Of a DNA stretch of 64,000 bases, positions 29,521-44,389 are shown piece after piece (position 1 is the stretch's first letter; every line of letters begins with the position of its first letter). The DNA lies in contig CAUYLG010009113.1 in NCBI GenBank assembly GCA_963573385.1, forward strand, positions 62,001-126,000, written 5' to 3'. The notes under the pieces are model-generated. The model did no database searches. It saw only the letters and a list, made by a program, of their open reading frames with translations, and was not told the DNA's origin. Both the position numbers and the translations under genes were made by a program. Source of the stretch: Cacajao melanocephalus. Lineage: Eukaryota > Chordata > Mammalia > Primates > Pitheciidae.

Positions 29521-31119
29521 CCCAGAGGCCTCAGGTGGGTCTCCAGACTCACACCTGTGTTCTTGGTTCAAGGCACCATGCTTCCTCTTCATTGGCAATG
29601 TCAGTTTAAAATCATCCCCTACAACTTTCAGAGGTACTTAAAAATTTAACAGGATCTATTTTGATAGGCTACATGTTGCCGGGGTAAAATATAAGGCATG
29701 GGCCAAATATTACCCACCCAGGCCCTCTGAACAATATCCTGAATGCAAAGTCAAACATCTCAGTGTCTAGGTTCTGGTTCTGAAGAAGATGGAAGAGGGT
29801 GGTGTTATCTTCACACATTCAGGGCTGGGATGGCCCTTGTGTTCTTCACTCAGCAATCAAATTCTGTACAATGTCCTTACCCCCCTCCAGTTTCAATTTT
29901 CTCAAAAATACTGACATCATAACACTCTTATTTGAAGCCATTTTTCTACTTAAATCTAGATGCATTTTATTTTTCATTCTGCTAAGTATTCAGCAAACAA
30001 CACAGACATGACTAGAAGGGGCCTTCTCTATGTAATCCATATCATTAACCTTAATCCACCGGCAATCACTGTCACTGGAACATGAAATGCATGAGGAGTG
30101 GCCGCTTCCCACAGGTGGTGTTTTTCCCTCATGCTCCCTTACCAAAAGCACCCATAAAACAGCGTTTGCAAAGTCACCTAGAAAGCAATTCCTGGCTGCT
30201 CAAGGACACATAGCCAGGGGCAAGACCAGCAAAGAAGGAATGCCCACCATTCAAAACAACTTTTAACGAATAAAAAGCAGATTAAATTCACTGAGCTGTA
30301 TTCAGGGACGATGAGTTCCAGGTAGTCTCTGGGAAAAGAGCAAAGCAAATACCAAGATAGGTGGTCTGGAACATGACCAGCATGCAGTTGGACAAGGTAT
30401 AAAAACAAAACTGTGTGAAATAGTTAAACTTGAATCCAGGACAAACGTAGTAGTGCTATCTGATAAAGGAGAACCCAACAATTAAAGTAATTATTCAATG
30501 TTAAAAACTGAAAAACAAATCAATGCCAATGACACTGGTTAATAGTCTTGCTGTGAGGTCATTTACAAGTTTAAAAGAATTCTAAGTCACCAATAGATCT
30601 GGAAATTAATATCAAACCATGAATTGGAAACTACACTAGTTCATTTGAAGTACATTTTTCTCACAGGAAACCCATCCACTCCATGATCCTGCATGAGAAA
30701 CAAAAGAAAGAATAGCTGCCTTTACAGTTACCTAAATGCTCTCATTCAAGTAGGATTATAGAACACTCAAGAATAAAAAAAAATAGCTTTTCGAATCTAA
30801 AATTATTTTTTGATATACTCATTCCCAAAATAATACCAGAACTTTATTTTTATATCGTTTATATCACATTTTCAAGTCATCCAAAACTTACAAATGTGAT
30901 TTTTGTTTACTTCCTTGACTTGGAAAGCCAGGAAAGGGGAGAGGGGGCAAAAAGCATCTTTCTCCCATTACACAAATGTAAAACCTGGTTACAAAAGTCC
31001 TATTTAGAAATACAGTTTCTCACATATTATTGGTTCTTCAGGATCTCCAAAACAGAAAACCACAGCTTATGTAATATATGCCACTACTTATTGGAATAAA
31101 TCATGACTGAGAGTAAGCT

Positions 31120-31322
31120 TGGCGTCCTGAAAAGAGCCAGAGTCTGAAAGATCCTCCCACTTATTAGTCGTGTGGCCTGGGCAACATCACTTCACCTCTA
31201 TGATCCTCATTCATAAAATAGATGTAATATCTGCTTAACAGAGATAATACAGTCTCTGTGAAATGCCTACCACAGAAAACTGACCCAAAGCTGCAACCTA
31301 ATAAATGAAAGCTATTGTTACT
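31120..31322 (+). repeat. MIR fragment
   Basis: Forward MIR: CTTATTAGTCGTGTGGCCTG, GGCAACATCACTTCACCTCT, CATAAAATAGATGTAATATC and an AATAAATGAAAGCTATTGTT end. Confidence 0.8.
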
Positions 31323-31429
31323 CTCAGGCAGGGCCATAGCCGTATGGTTATTTGCAAAGGGGAAAAAAAGAGAGTTCTTTTAAATTTCTCCAATACCTCC
31401 AAGATAATTTTGAACTCCTTAGCAAGGAA

Positions 31430-31915
31430 CACAAACCCTAGGAAATCTGTTCTTTGTTTACCTCTAAAGCTTCACTTCTTATCTTACCTTTTACCTCCTC
31501 ACTCCACCAAGTTCCCAGGGTTCCTACCATCCTGAACCACCTGCTGTTCCTGCAACTCAAACAATTCTCTCTACCCTTTATTGGCTTTCCAGTAAGATAC
31601 TCACTCTGTTTGGTGGCATCCTCTTTTTCTTGGCCTTGGCCTTGGCCTACCTCACCAAAAAAAAAGGGTAATATGCCTTGTGTAATTTTCTTCAGGAATC
31701 AATCCAAGAAAGCTCTCTGGGCTGTTTGGTTCTTCTAAGTGAATCCACTATTTACCTCTAGTATAGTAGCACTTAAGGCACTGTAGCATCCACATCTATA
31801 TTCTTGCCCATGTCCTCTAGCAAACTGAATGCTTAGGAGCAGCATTGGTTTGTCTTTCTCCATCCCAAATCATGACTGGCTCCTGGCACAGAAAATTGGC
31901 CTTCAACAGATACTT
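31430..31915 (+). repeat. L2 fragment
   Basis: Diverged L2 3' region: CACCTGCTGTTCCTGCAACT, later GACTGGCTCCTGGCACAGAA and an AACAGATACTTGTT end. It lies in FAM13C intron 2. Confidence 0.6.
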
Positions 31916-31929
31916 GTTATCCAGTAAGT

Positions 31930-32118
31930 GGACTTTAAAGTCAGAGAGACCTGGGCCTAAATTCTGTCTCATAGGTCTACGCTATCTTGGATGAGCTATC
32001 ATTTCTGAGTGTCAGTTTCTCCATCTACATGATGAGAAGGGAAATATCAGATTCCTTTCAGTGTATATCAAATAATAAGATATAGATAAAAGTGCCTGGA
32101 ACAAAGCAAATGTGGAAG
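31930..32118 (+). repeat. MIR fragment
   Basis: Forward MIR: AAAGTCAGAGAGACCTGGGC, TGGATGAGCTATCATTTCTG, GTCAGTTTCTCCATCTACAT and AAGTGCCTGGAACAAAGCAA. Confidence 0.8.
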
Positions 32119-32478
32119 AAACTATTAACAGTGAAGGTTTTGCCACAGTACCATAAGCCTTTAATGACCAGGATCATTCTACAGACACTTAATAACATGT
32201 TTGGTGAATAATCTAGAGCCTCTTCCTTTAGGGTGTGTGATGAGAATATTAAGACAGGCTAATCAATATTCAGTTCAATAGGCATTTATCAAGTATTCCC
32301 ATATGTAAAGTATTGCCCTGGGTGCTAAGGGGGTGGTATCCAAAAATGGAAAAGACAAAAATTTTGTCAAGAGGTAAAAATCTAGAAGAGATGAGGCATG
32401 AGAACAAATAATTGGAATTCAAAGAAGAGACTAGAATTCAAAGGAGAGCCACCAGACCTAGGTGGTTTCTGTCTCTCA

Positions 32479-32586
<108 letters not shown>

Positions 32587-33189
32587 TCACATCAGATCCA
32601 ACTGTCTGCTATAGCCGTAGAAATAATAATCTAGAATTGTCTCAAGAGTAACATGGAAAACTAAAAGATGAAACACTCCTCAGCATTCTCTCCCAAACAA
32701 ATTCGAGTTCCTACGTCTACCAGTTTATGATATCAATTTTGTCATGTCATGTGAGCTTAACAGCTCAGAGCCAGACCTGACTCCTTTTTGCCTCCAGTGT
32801 CCTGTGTCACCTAAACTAACAGTATCTTAGCAAGGACCTAAGTGTTCACAGCACTTGAGGGGACATTGGACACTAAGACTGGTAGCCTGTCACTGGCTCA
32901 AAAGAGATTCCACTATATGCCTCTTTGCATTTTTTTCTGCTTGAGGCAGTCCCAAACCATACCAGCCTCCATTTAGCTTACTCTGTTGGCCTCAGACTTT
33001 CTTGATCTTGTAAAAAGTAAAGCGTTCCTTTTCATAAAACTTCTGGATTAACCTTATGAAAAGTTATTGGCTCTTCTATATTGAAAAATCTCCAGTGCTC
33101 CACCCTGCCTAGAGGAATCTGGAGTAGGACCATCCTCTCGCTATAGTATAGGACGAAGCCTTTGCTCCTGTTCCCAACCATTCCCACCC

Positions 33190-33320
33190 AGCCCTGCTCG
33201 AGCCTCGAATACTTTTTCTGTCTTCAACTCCTGCTCATCCTTCACTGCTCAAGTCAGGTTTCCCCAGCTCTGTACCTTCCCAGCCAAGCTCACCCAAGTG
33301 CCATGTTCTCACTTATGTGC
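33190..33320 (+). repeat. L2-like fragment cut by an LTR
   Basis: Pyrimidine-rich, L2-like sequence (CACTGCTCAAGTCAGGTTTC ... GCCAAGCTCACCCAAGTG) ends exactly where the solo LTR begins. Confidence 0.45.
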
Positions 33321-33824
33321 TGTAATGGGTTAATATTGTCACCTTGATTGGATGGAAGGATGCAAAGTATTGTTCCTGGGTGTGTCCGTGAGGGTGTTGC
33401 CAAAGGAGATTAACATTTGAGTCAGTGGACGGGGAGAGGCAGACACACCCTCAATCTGGGTGGGCACCATCTAATTAGCTGCCAGTGCTGCTAGAATAAA
33501 GCAGACAGAAGAAGCTGGAAATAATAGACTGCCTGAGTCTTCTGGCCTACATCTTCCTCTTGTGCTGGATTCTTCAGCTTTTGGACTCTTGGACTTACAC
33601 CAGCAATTTGCTAGGGGCTTCTGCCACGACTGAAGGCTGCACTGTTGGCCTCCCTGCTTTTGAGGTTTTGGGACTCAAAGTAGCTTCCTCGATCCTCAGC
33701 TTGCAGATGGCCTATTGTGGGACTTCACCTTGTAATCATGTGAGTCAATTCTCCTAACAAACTCTCCTTCATATCTACATATATCCTATTAATTCTGTCC
33801 CTTTAGAGAAGCCTGACTAATACA
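33321..33824 (+). mobile_element. Solo LTR, ERVL/MaLR-like, with 5-bp target duplication
   Basis: A 504-bp element from TGTAATGGGTTAATATTGTC to GCCTGACTAATACA, with the retroviral TG...CA ends. It is flanked exactly by TGTGC at 33316-33320 and 33825-33829. Internal landmarks are GTTCCTGGGTGTGTC, TCTGGGTGGGCACCATCTAA and TATTGTGGGACTTCACCTTG. The 5-bp duplication fits ERVL-class LTRs. No internal viral genes are present, so this is a solo LTR left by recombination. The precise family was not assigned. Confidence 0.85.
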
Positions 33825-34510
33825 TGTGCCAAGTTCCTACTTTAACTTTAATCCATAAACATTTACTCTTCATTGTGAGGTTTTGACAAACAACTATATC
33901 TGACCTCACATCCCTTTGTAATCTTTTGCACCACTGAGATCTTTTTGATTGATTATTAATTACATGAGTAGAAATCACTATAATTTCTTTTCCTAGATAT
34001 ATTGCCACAGTGCCAGAGTACCCCAGAGACACTAAAAAATACTTGAATTGAAATATTAACTTTGTTCCCTAAGAGATCTGATCTCTGAAATAATTTAATG
34101 CGCATTTATTGAGTATTTACAGAATTCAGGTACTACATTAGACATCGGAGCTGTGCTTCTCAAACTCTCAGGGTTTGGAACAGACCAGTTAGTTTTTTTT
34201 ATTTCCACACCACTGTGGACAAACACTTTGGTAAAAATGTCACAGCCATGTTAAATTCCTATTAAAGTTATTAGATATCTACTCCCTACTTCTGCTTTTA
34301 TCTTATCTCAGACAAGTTATAAACAATTTGGAGACTCACATTTTGTGTAGCACTGCTTCTAAAGGTCACAAAATTTGAAAAAAGATCTGAACCCTGCCTT
34401 AAGAAATCCACAATGTAATGAGTAGACAAAAATAAAGCAAATAAATACCTACTACATAAATATAACCATAACACAGTATTTATACCATGAGATAATTTAA
34501 CAATTTAAAA

Positions 34511-34630
34511 TTTAAAATATTATTTACTGACAATGGTGTATAATTAACCCACAGAGCGAAATTGTTAACAATTTTAACAATTTAAAATATTCTTTACTGA
34601 CAATGGTGTATAATTAACCCACAGAGTGAA
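34511..34630. repeat. 70-bp tandem duplication
   Basis: 34511-34560 and 34581-34630 match at 48 of 50 positions with a period of exactly 70 bp (shared core ACTGACAATGGTGTATAATT). The intervening 20 bp is AT-rich and weakly similar to the left flank. Confidence 0.9.
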
Positions 34631-34772
34631 TCCATTAAAGCTCCAGCCCTCTTCCCGTAAAATCTTTTTAATTTATAGTTTTGTAGTGAGTTAAACAAAG
34701 GCCACCCACAGACTCTAACCTTCTCTACCTACTGAAACATTTTGTTACCTCTGGCAATTTAAAAAATTGGTT

Positions 34773-35046
34773 GGCCGAGTGCAGTGTCTCACGTGTGTAA
34801 TCCGAGCACTCTGGGAGGTCAAGGTGGGCTGAGTTGGAAGTTCAAGACCAGCCTGACTAACATGGTAAAACTCTGTCTCTACTAAAAATTATCCAGGTGT
34901 GGTGGCACACACCTGTAGTCTCAGCTACTCAGAAGGATGAGGCATGAGAATCACTTGAACTTGGTAAGTGGAGGCAGTAGTGAGCTGGATCACACCACTG
35001 CACTCCAGCCTGGGGAACAGAGTAAGACTCTGACTAAAAAAAAAAG
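34773..35046 (+). repeat. Alu element
   Basis: Forward Alu from GGCCGAGTGCAGTGTCTCA to an A-rich tail, with small internal deletions. Lies in FAM13C intron 1, antisense to the gene. Confidence 0.94.
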
Positions 35047-36197
35047 TTAACAAAATGCTGCTTTTAATAGAATAAACCAATCTTCCTTGCTTTCTTGCCA
35101 ATAGTCCTCCCTGTCCATCTCATGGAAAACAAATTTACAAGTATTGCTTTGTTCTCCTTCATTAGTAGCATTCAGCTAATAGATCACCTGGGCTTTGTAA
35201 TGTGGATAAAAATGTTTTTCAATTGCAAAGTAGGAAAATAAATGAAGAACAAAAATGTAGAATTGTTGCTTCCAAAGATCTAGGGCTTAAGCAAAGCCCT
35301 TTGGAGCTTCAATCCTGGAGCTCAACAATACCTATTGTTTGGGGATTTGGCAAGACCTTATTTTTTTCCCCCTCATTTGATTTATTAATCTTTCTTCTCA
35401 AAGTACAATCAGTTAAAAATGGAAACTTGGCACCAGAACATACAAAGTTGGAGAAGCTTCTGAAGTACGAAGCTGGACCTGATTAGTTGATCTAATATTA
35501 ATGCCTACTAAACAACTCCAGTCGCCACCCAAGGAACACAATTCCAAGCTCACAGATAGAGCAATTGAAATACAGCTACCTCCTGGCTTACACGGCACAC
35601 TTTTACAACCTCTTTTAGTTCATTTGAATTTTCATTTACTTTGGTAAAGACCATCCACTCCTATTCAGTTAACAAATCCTTTCTGTCCTTTCCCTGAAGC
35701 CCCTTATTTCTTTGTGAAATGCTCAGGGTTGCTACTTTTTTTTCCTGTTTGGAGTTCTGCTCCCTCAATCAACCACAAACAAGAAAAAGTTGTGTGGTAC
35801 TTCACAGCTGACCTGCTCTTTCACATAATCTCAATTCAGCCTGAGAATGGTCCGAGGTATTTAACCTTTGCACCTGAGCTAAGTTGTAAGTCAAGATCCC
35901 AAGGCCTAAAGCAGTCAAGCCTGGATTGTTTCTGCTCCACCACATTGAGCCCAAAAAGCAGGAACCAAATGATCTCTTCAGTCTATATGCCAGAGGCTCA
36001 CAAGAGACAGCGCATGCCATTTCTCAGAGGAATGATGGTGAAAGAAGTGCCCACAATAAGTTCTCTTTGCTGCCTAAAACAGGAGAGGCCTCAGACTGAC
36101 TGTGAGATAAAATGTAGCTGTGCTATAAAGATATTTACACTTGCCCTGCAGTACCACGTTCCCTGAAGGCAGAATTGCAGAAGTACAGCCTCCTGTG

Positions 36198-36345
36198 GGG
36201 TTTCTCAAAATGTGGCCCCAGAATCACTTGCATTAGCATTACCTGAAGTGCCTGGTCAACATAGAAGGCTCCAGCCCCACTACATCAACTCTCTGAGGGC
36301 CGAACCCAGGAATGTGGATTTTTAAAACACAATGCCTACCCATAT
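36198..36345 (+). mobile_element. MER5A-like hAT MITE fragment
   Basis: TTTCTCAAAATGTGGCCCCA, GAATCACTTGCATTAGCATT, ACCTGAAGTG and AACCCAGGAATGTGGATTTT follow the order of MER5A. The 3' terminus is missing. Confidence 0.7.
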
Positions 36346-39040
36346 AACTGCTATGTTTCTCAATATTTAACACTGACCTAAAGGTTTCCAAATCCCAAAC
36401 CAGCACTGTCCTGACACCAATACAATCACCCATTCTGGGTTCCCACTTTGAGAAAAATCCTGGGAGACTGCATTTTTCACAAGCTCCAATCCCACTCCCC
36501 ATTGCTATTGATGATCAGCTGCTTTGAATGATAACTAATCAGAATTATTGCAGGCTTTATTCAAAATAGCAAGTTAGCCAGGGCAACGTCATAAATGACC
36601 ACGCAAAAATAGTAGACGAAAAGGTGCCACAGATAGAGAAGAAAAGGCCAAGGCCAACGTGACGAAAACATTGGGGTGGGAAAAAAACTGAATTTGTCCA
36701 GAGCTGCATAGATAGTGCCAGGCCTGTGAAAAACCAAGAAGAAGATAAAATCCGTCCTTGAGTACCTCCCAATTTCTCTTTCCCCTTGACTTTTCTAAGA
36801 CTCTCTGCTGGTGAAGCACAACCATAGCCATAACAGGTTAGAAAATAGGTTAGGTAAAATAATTTGTATTAAAGTATTCATGACAATCTGAATCCACTTC
36901 CCAAGGGCACAAACTTTTTAATTTCCATTTTAATAAGGGTCACTACAAGAGACCTTAATCCAAAAGAAATCATCAAATTTCAGACACTGAAGAAAATAAG
37001 TGGGTGTGAGTAGAAGGAAGTAGGAATGGCGTGGGGTCAGGAGGCAGAGGAGCTTTTCTTGTATCCAAAACAGAAGGGAGAAAAGGCCCTCCTCTGTGTA
37101 GGCCAAGGCCACACCCAAACATTTCCTGAGCACCTGCTGTGTCTATGTCTCAGGCTATAGCACCTTGGTCCTGAGGGTTATGGGGTCATGCCCAGAGAAA
37201 CACGGAATATGGTTCATATTACAGAGGGGAGGGAAAAATGTTATTGTGGACAAGGACTAGTTTTAAACAATCCTAGTCAATGATGTGTTACACCTATGAA
37301 GCTTTTGGTATGTTTTCAATAGGCTCTTTAGATTTTTATATTAGCCAGATGGCATACCAATTATCTCTCAGTGCCTTTTAAAATAAATCACTGTCACTCC
37401 TCTGAAAGTAAAAACATGATCTTATGCAATCAGAACTCCTTGGGGAGTGTCCAAAGACAAGGCACCAGACTCTCCCCAGCATTTAACCATGAAACCTCTA
37501 TGGAAAAAAAAAAAAATGTCCATGTGAAATCTGGAGCTAAATGTCTCCATTTTGAACCTGCCGTGCCTGCAGCTGACTGAGGATTCGGCCACACGGGCTC
37601 CTGAGAATTGGAGCCAGAAAGCACCTGGTGCTTGTAAGCACAGCCAAGGGAGGAGAGCAGTACCTGTGCACCTGGAGCAGGAAGTCCAGGCCTCATCCTC
37701 AGCCTGCAGATGTACACTTTAGCACACCTCTCTCGCCTTCTCTCAGGCTTTTAGAAAAGCAACATTGCAGCACAGGTTACCAAGCGATCTCATAAACAGA
37801 ATGTGGGTCCAAATGAATATTTTACATTACATCTTCTAAAGTCAACCTGGTTTTTTGTTTGTTTAAGTGACTCCACTTAAGTCTGCTCAAAACTGGACAC
37901 TAAAGGAGTAGCACATTGAAAGAGAGAAACAAAAGCATGTGGAAAACAAGAGGGCCTGGGAAGCACTGGAAATCTTACCCCTCCCTCACCAAGTCATTGT
38001 GACAGTGGTAGGACGTGGAAGTCAAAAGATACCTATATCTACATTTATTTGCTTTTAAGGGAATTTCAGCAAACAGCTCCCCAGTGAGTGAGGCCTTCAA
38101 TATCAAACTCATAACGTTTTTTAAATGTAGTTGGGGATACAACTTTACACATGCCCCTTTCCTGAAAAGCTGTTTAGAGTGCCTTCTACAAAGGTCCCAG
38201 AAGCAAACATCATGAATTAGCCTACAGAAAGAATGCTAGATGAAGTGCATATTCATACATATATGTATATATAAATTACATACAGCATTAGCAAAATAGA
38301 CTACCTGTTAATGTTTAACAAATATAGTATAATAGTAGGAAAACATATTAAGGAAGGGATGACAAAAATTAAAACTATAACCTATAAATATCTAAAAAAA
38401 AAAAAATACTGTGCTCACTGGCACACTTCATTCCATGTTTGAAGGGTGTTAGTTGCCCTAATCAACAGCTTTAACCCTAGGACCAGGTGACTCATGCCTC
38501 CTATAGCTACATCTCTTAAGTCAGAAGACAAAAATGACAAAGGGCATGCAAGAAAAGTTTATTCTGATATGTCTTAAAAATCTGTAGACAAGAGAAGGCC
38601 AAGATAAGTTTAGCCTGTTTACCACATGCTGGAATTCAACTCATTTCACATCTATCTCCTATTGCTGTAAATGTATATAGTGTGCCCTCCATGAAAACTG
38701 ACACCAATGTTGGCAAAATACAACAAAGCTTCCCTTTTAACACGTCAAATAGATTTTTTTTTTTAAATCTGAGCTCCAAGAACACATATCTTGGAGCACT
38801 GAGCTCCTCAAGCAATCAGCTGGTTTTAATCTCTCTCCCGTTGCTGCTAAAATGCTGGTTTCAACCTGTAAAGATTTCTGGGCCCCAGCAGTCAGCACGT
38901 CTCACGGTCTTCACAGCCCCAGATTCGGGGAGACAATGCATCTCAAACGAATAGCGGCTGGGAACAGTGGAGGATACCTTCACGATAGTTGCTTCCAGAG
39001 AAAGGCATGCAAGTCTAATTTTAAGGGTAAGAATCACTTA

Positions 39041-39500
<460 letters not shown>

Positions 39501-42500
39501 CTGAAATACCCGGGAGACTTGCTTTCTTCCCACACGTCTCCTACCAATTTTACAGAGCTCACCCCAACCCCCTACACTCCCACCCCACCCCCAGGGTGGA
39601 GGCTCGCAGAAATTCATCCATTGTTCAGAAAAAGTCAGGAGAGAACGAGAAGGGGGAGGGAGACATTGCTGCTGTTTGGTGTTTTATTTTGTGTGAGTGT
39701 GTGTGGTTTTTTTGTTTTTTTGTTTTTTTCAAATTGTTGCCTAGGAAAAAAACAGGCTCTGAATCAGGGCAGGCTGCATCACACCTGATCTGTCTAGAGC
39801 GCTCTTATTTCAGTCCCAGAGAGAAAGCGCCCAGCCTCGGACTACAGAGCTGTGAATGAGCCCACGCAGGGCGAGTGGAGAATTTATTCCAGTAGTTAGC
39901 TGGTGATTAGGACACTGTGCAGGGGTGGGGCTTGCTACGCCCAGAGCAGCCCGCCTGAGCTCGGCTCCCTAGCTAGCACCTTTACAAAGGATGGAGACGC
40001 GGAATCCACAAACGCTATCTCTTTGAATAAAGGCAGCCCTGTTGGAAGAAGGAAGGACTGTCAGTCCCCCTCACTGGCTTCACTCACTTGGGGATATTTT
40101 TCCTGCGCTCTTTGCATTGTTCATTTCTCCTGCCATGTTGACCTGGATATGGGATGTAGCATCTATTAAACATTCTTATTTGAATTTGAATTATTTTATT
40201 TTAATTTTGAAATAAGATCCCCATCTCCCTTTTTAATCTTTCTACTCCCAGAAGCAGCTGGGATAATGGTTATAAGTTAATGAGTTAACAACAACAACAA
40301 AAACTCATAATTTTTGTAACTGGGTAACCAGAAAATTTACCAAAACTTGGAAATAAGGGAGAAGAGTGTGACCTTTCAATGTCAAACTGAGACACTGGTT
40401 AACAGGTCCACCCAGGGGCTAGTTAATTCTGCAGCTGTGTTTGGCTTTGCTCTTCACTATTGATTAGATCCCAGCCACAGTGAAGCTACATGGTAACTTG
40501 CACATTTTATTCAGTCTATCCAGAGAAAAAGATTACTGCAGTGTTTATGATTTTATTGCACTATAGGAAGTTAACCGATTTTGCATTTAACCAAACAATC
40601 ATTTTGTATCTAACCAAACTTTCTTTCTAAATGCCTGTAAATACACAGATCCCCAAAATGCTCTTGGAACCAGCTTCATCATTTTACAGTTTTCCCTATT
40701 AATAAGTGAATAGATCTCTGCTGCCTACCTAAGTTCGTAAGAGAGTTGTAGTTTAACTTTTTAAAGTTATACCTTGAAAAATAAAAATGAGTTTTCAAAG
40801 AAAAAACAGGTTTCATTAAGGTTCTTTTTAGTTTTGCTTTCCTCTCTCCAAACATTTTTAAAATCAGCTGAATAAAAACCTAATATGGTCTTAGGCTGAA
40901 TTCTATGGACTAAAATAAGTTCAGAAATATGAATCCTTTGTATGTATAACTATATAGTACACGTATGTTCCTAAGCCACCTATTATTTCATTTGAGCTAA
41001 ATTCAGGAGTAAGAGACATGGCTGCTTCACTGTATTCATTATTTAGCAATTTCAAAGTGAGATGTGTTCTTTATTCAGACTGATACAGGTAAGTCTATAT
41101 TCAGCCTTCTTGGTTTCATAGATTACTTGGCTGTTAATTTCCAGAAACCCCTTGTACTCATCGACTATGGGGCTTATTCCAAGTGTTCCAGTGTAGAGAA
41201 AGATCACACTTTTCTCCTGCAAATATTCCCAGTGACCCACTTGTAATGGAAATGTTCAATGCTTTTAATTTGAAATAGGACTTGGACATTTAATTAAGGA
41301 CAACCTTAATTAAAATGGTTAATTTTCTTATATACTGACAAATACCATTTGAAATAACAAATGTACCCAATAAATGCAAGTATTCAATAATGTCCAAGGA
41401 AAAGAAATAAGAGTTCTCAGCAACTTGTGAATAGTAAGGACCAAAATTAGGTTTTAGGTGATACTGACATACAATGAAAACAACTGGCTGATACAGTTGA
41501 TTATGGATAAAAACCAAAACATCCCTTAAAAAAAAAACATGATTTGGCAGTATATAAGAAAATCAACCATTTTAATTTTTACTTCTCAACTAATTCTTAT
41601 GACATTTGTTTTCATCTTAAATCAGGTTTAGAAATTGTCTTTATAAGTGGCTTTTTAACCGGCTTTTATGATGTTTTGTACTGTTCAACTTGAAATAGGA
41701 CAATAGTAATGAATATCATACAACATATGATTATTTTGAGACCCTCAGCTTTACTAAAGAGCAATTCAAGGAGAGTTCAAAAAGGGGAGTGGAAAAATTA
41801 ATATTGAGTTTATGAAGAAGTAAGTTCTACGCCAGTGTTTCACAAATGGCAGTGAAATTCTAGTATCCAGATAATCCAAGAAAATGTTTTAAAAGTTACA
41901 TGGTCAAAAATAAGTTTGGGAAAATATGCATATTCTAAATTCAAAATGCACTTTAGGCAGCAAAGAAAAGTTTTCTCATCTGTTTTTAACTAGTGTTCTT
42001 CAAATTCGTTGAACACCAAAATAATTTTTTATTAAATATATCATCAATTAACATGATGTATGACTCGGAATTTTGAGAAAAGAACTCCTGAGTATATCAG
42101 GAAAAAAATGCAAAGGGAATTAACTGGTATATTTATTGAACAAATGAATGAATGAACAAATGATTCTCCATGCTTATTACTATCCCACAGTTTTGAATAA
42201 GCCAGACACAGGCCCTGACATCATAACACTTTTAATAGAAATATATATTGCATATTTATGTATATAAAATACAAAATGTATATTATATGTACAATTCGAT
42301 TTTATACAATATAAGTAAAATAAAGAGAAAATGAAAATGTTAGATTTGAATATGGTTAATTTACTTACATGTTAAAATGTTCAACATTTTTCTTAAAACC
42401 AATATCTGAATATCAGATATTGCTCTTTTAACAATATCTGAATATCAGATCTAATACAAATAGTTAATTGTAAAATTGTTAATTCTAATGTATTGACTTG

Positions 42501-42550
42501 ACTATATGCAAAATACAAAGCAACAGTGTAGTGGTCAAGAAAGAAACTTT
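39501..42550. other. Upstream flank of FAM13C, no gene recognised
   Basis: CpG density drops sharply after about 39,500. A T-rich simple stretch lies at 39,700-39,731 and an AAC repeat at 40,290. Otherwise the sequence is unique and AT-rich, with no element I can name. Confidence 0.7.
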
Positions 42551-43035
<485 letters not shown>

Positions 43036-44389
43036 CATTAGTATTATGTCCCAAGTTTGGGACAAGATGAACAATACCACTGTGCTTGAGTAGTAGGCTT
43101 ACAGATGATATTTTCTTTCTACTTCCTATGATGCACAGTGTTTACATAGCTTTTTTTTTTTCAAGAACAATAACATTTAAAACTTTACTAAATGTGGACG
43201 GGCTGCTCCGGATGAAATTGGCTTCATCCAGACTGTCTTTGTGCTCAGTTTACAGTTCTTCAATTTAAAATACTTGCACATCCCTGGAGGAACAGACAAT
43301 TCTGAGAAGTCACTTTCTGCAAGATGCTGGGGCAAGAAGCCAGAATCTTTACAATGCCAGGAAATCAACAGAGGCCTGCTCTACTGGCCTGGACAGAGTG
43401 ACCTGTAGCTTCCTGTCCATACCCTTGGGAATGACCAGGCTTCCTTGTGAAAGAGAGGACTCTTGCATGAAAAGATAATTTTTTCCATTTAAAAAAAAAG
43501 AAAGAAAAAACCTCCTCTTGCTGATTCCCTGTCTCCTAATCTAATCTATTTCTTCACCAGCTCCAGTGAGGACAGCGTAACAAGAGTCCTCATTATCTGA
43601 GTGTTCAGTAACTGAGCTCCTGAAGATTCAAAGGTGCCCAGGGAAGCAAAGTTGTGATACCAAAAACATATACTAGTGACAGACTGTTTATTACATTGAT
43701 CTCCATCCAAACATCCCTCCCCAATTAATGCTAGTGTACATCAAGTCCATCTTTTGCAATCTCTCTCTGATTTATCTGACAATAAAATGCAGATGAAATG
43801 TAAATTGATTGATAAGTGAAATTTCAATTTTTATGAAAGAGTCAGGATTTCATGAAGCTGGTGGAAGTGATATTGCAGAACAGCTTGAATCACATTCAAA
43901 ACCAGTGAGAAGTGAGGTTTTGGCAGTAACAACCAAAGAATAAAAAATTGTCAAGGATGCTGACATGTCAATTCCAAAGGGAATGAGTCACCTATCCAAG
44001 GATTAAGAGTGGTCCTGGGAAAAATTTATGAAGCCCTTAATTAATTTTGTAATTTCCCTTTTTATAATAATGTAGTGAGTGTCAAATGTGATATGGAGAT
44101 TATCACTTTGAGCTGTTACATTTTTTTCAGAAAAATATGTATAATCCTTCCAATGGATAAGATTTAGTCTTTACAATTTCTAAGAATTGGCTCACTATTC
44201 AATTATACCCAGAATATAAAATAAGAATATTTTTATAATTTCTTTACCATTTTATCATGGCCTCTCAGGCCCAATGTGCTCTGGCCCTGGAGACAGCTGA
44301 ACTTATCTCCAAAACACTGGCCTCTCTCCTCTTATAACAGGTACAACTGATCCTGCCCTGTGACCTTTGCACCTGCTGTTCTTTTTGCT
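43036..44389. other. Intergenic, nothing recognised
   Basis: Unique-looking AT-rich sequence between a MIR and an L2. Only short A-rich runs. Confidence 0.6.

Noticed and set aside
34511..34630. A CRISPR-like direct repeat
   Set aside because: Only two units, in a primate intron. A simple tandem duplication explains it.
35714..36166. A 150-residue plus-strand ORF in intron 1
   Set aside because: No recognisable domain or splice or promoter context. It reads like chance translation of intronic sequence.
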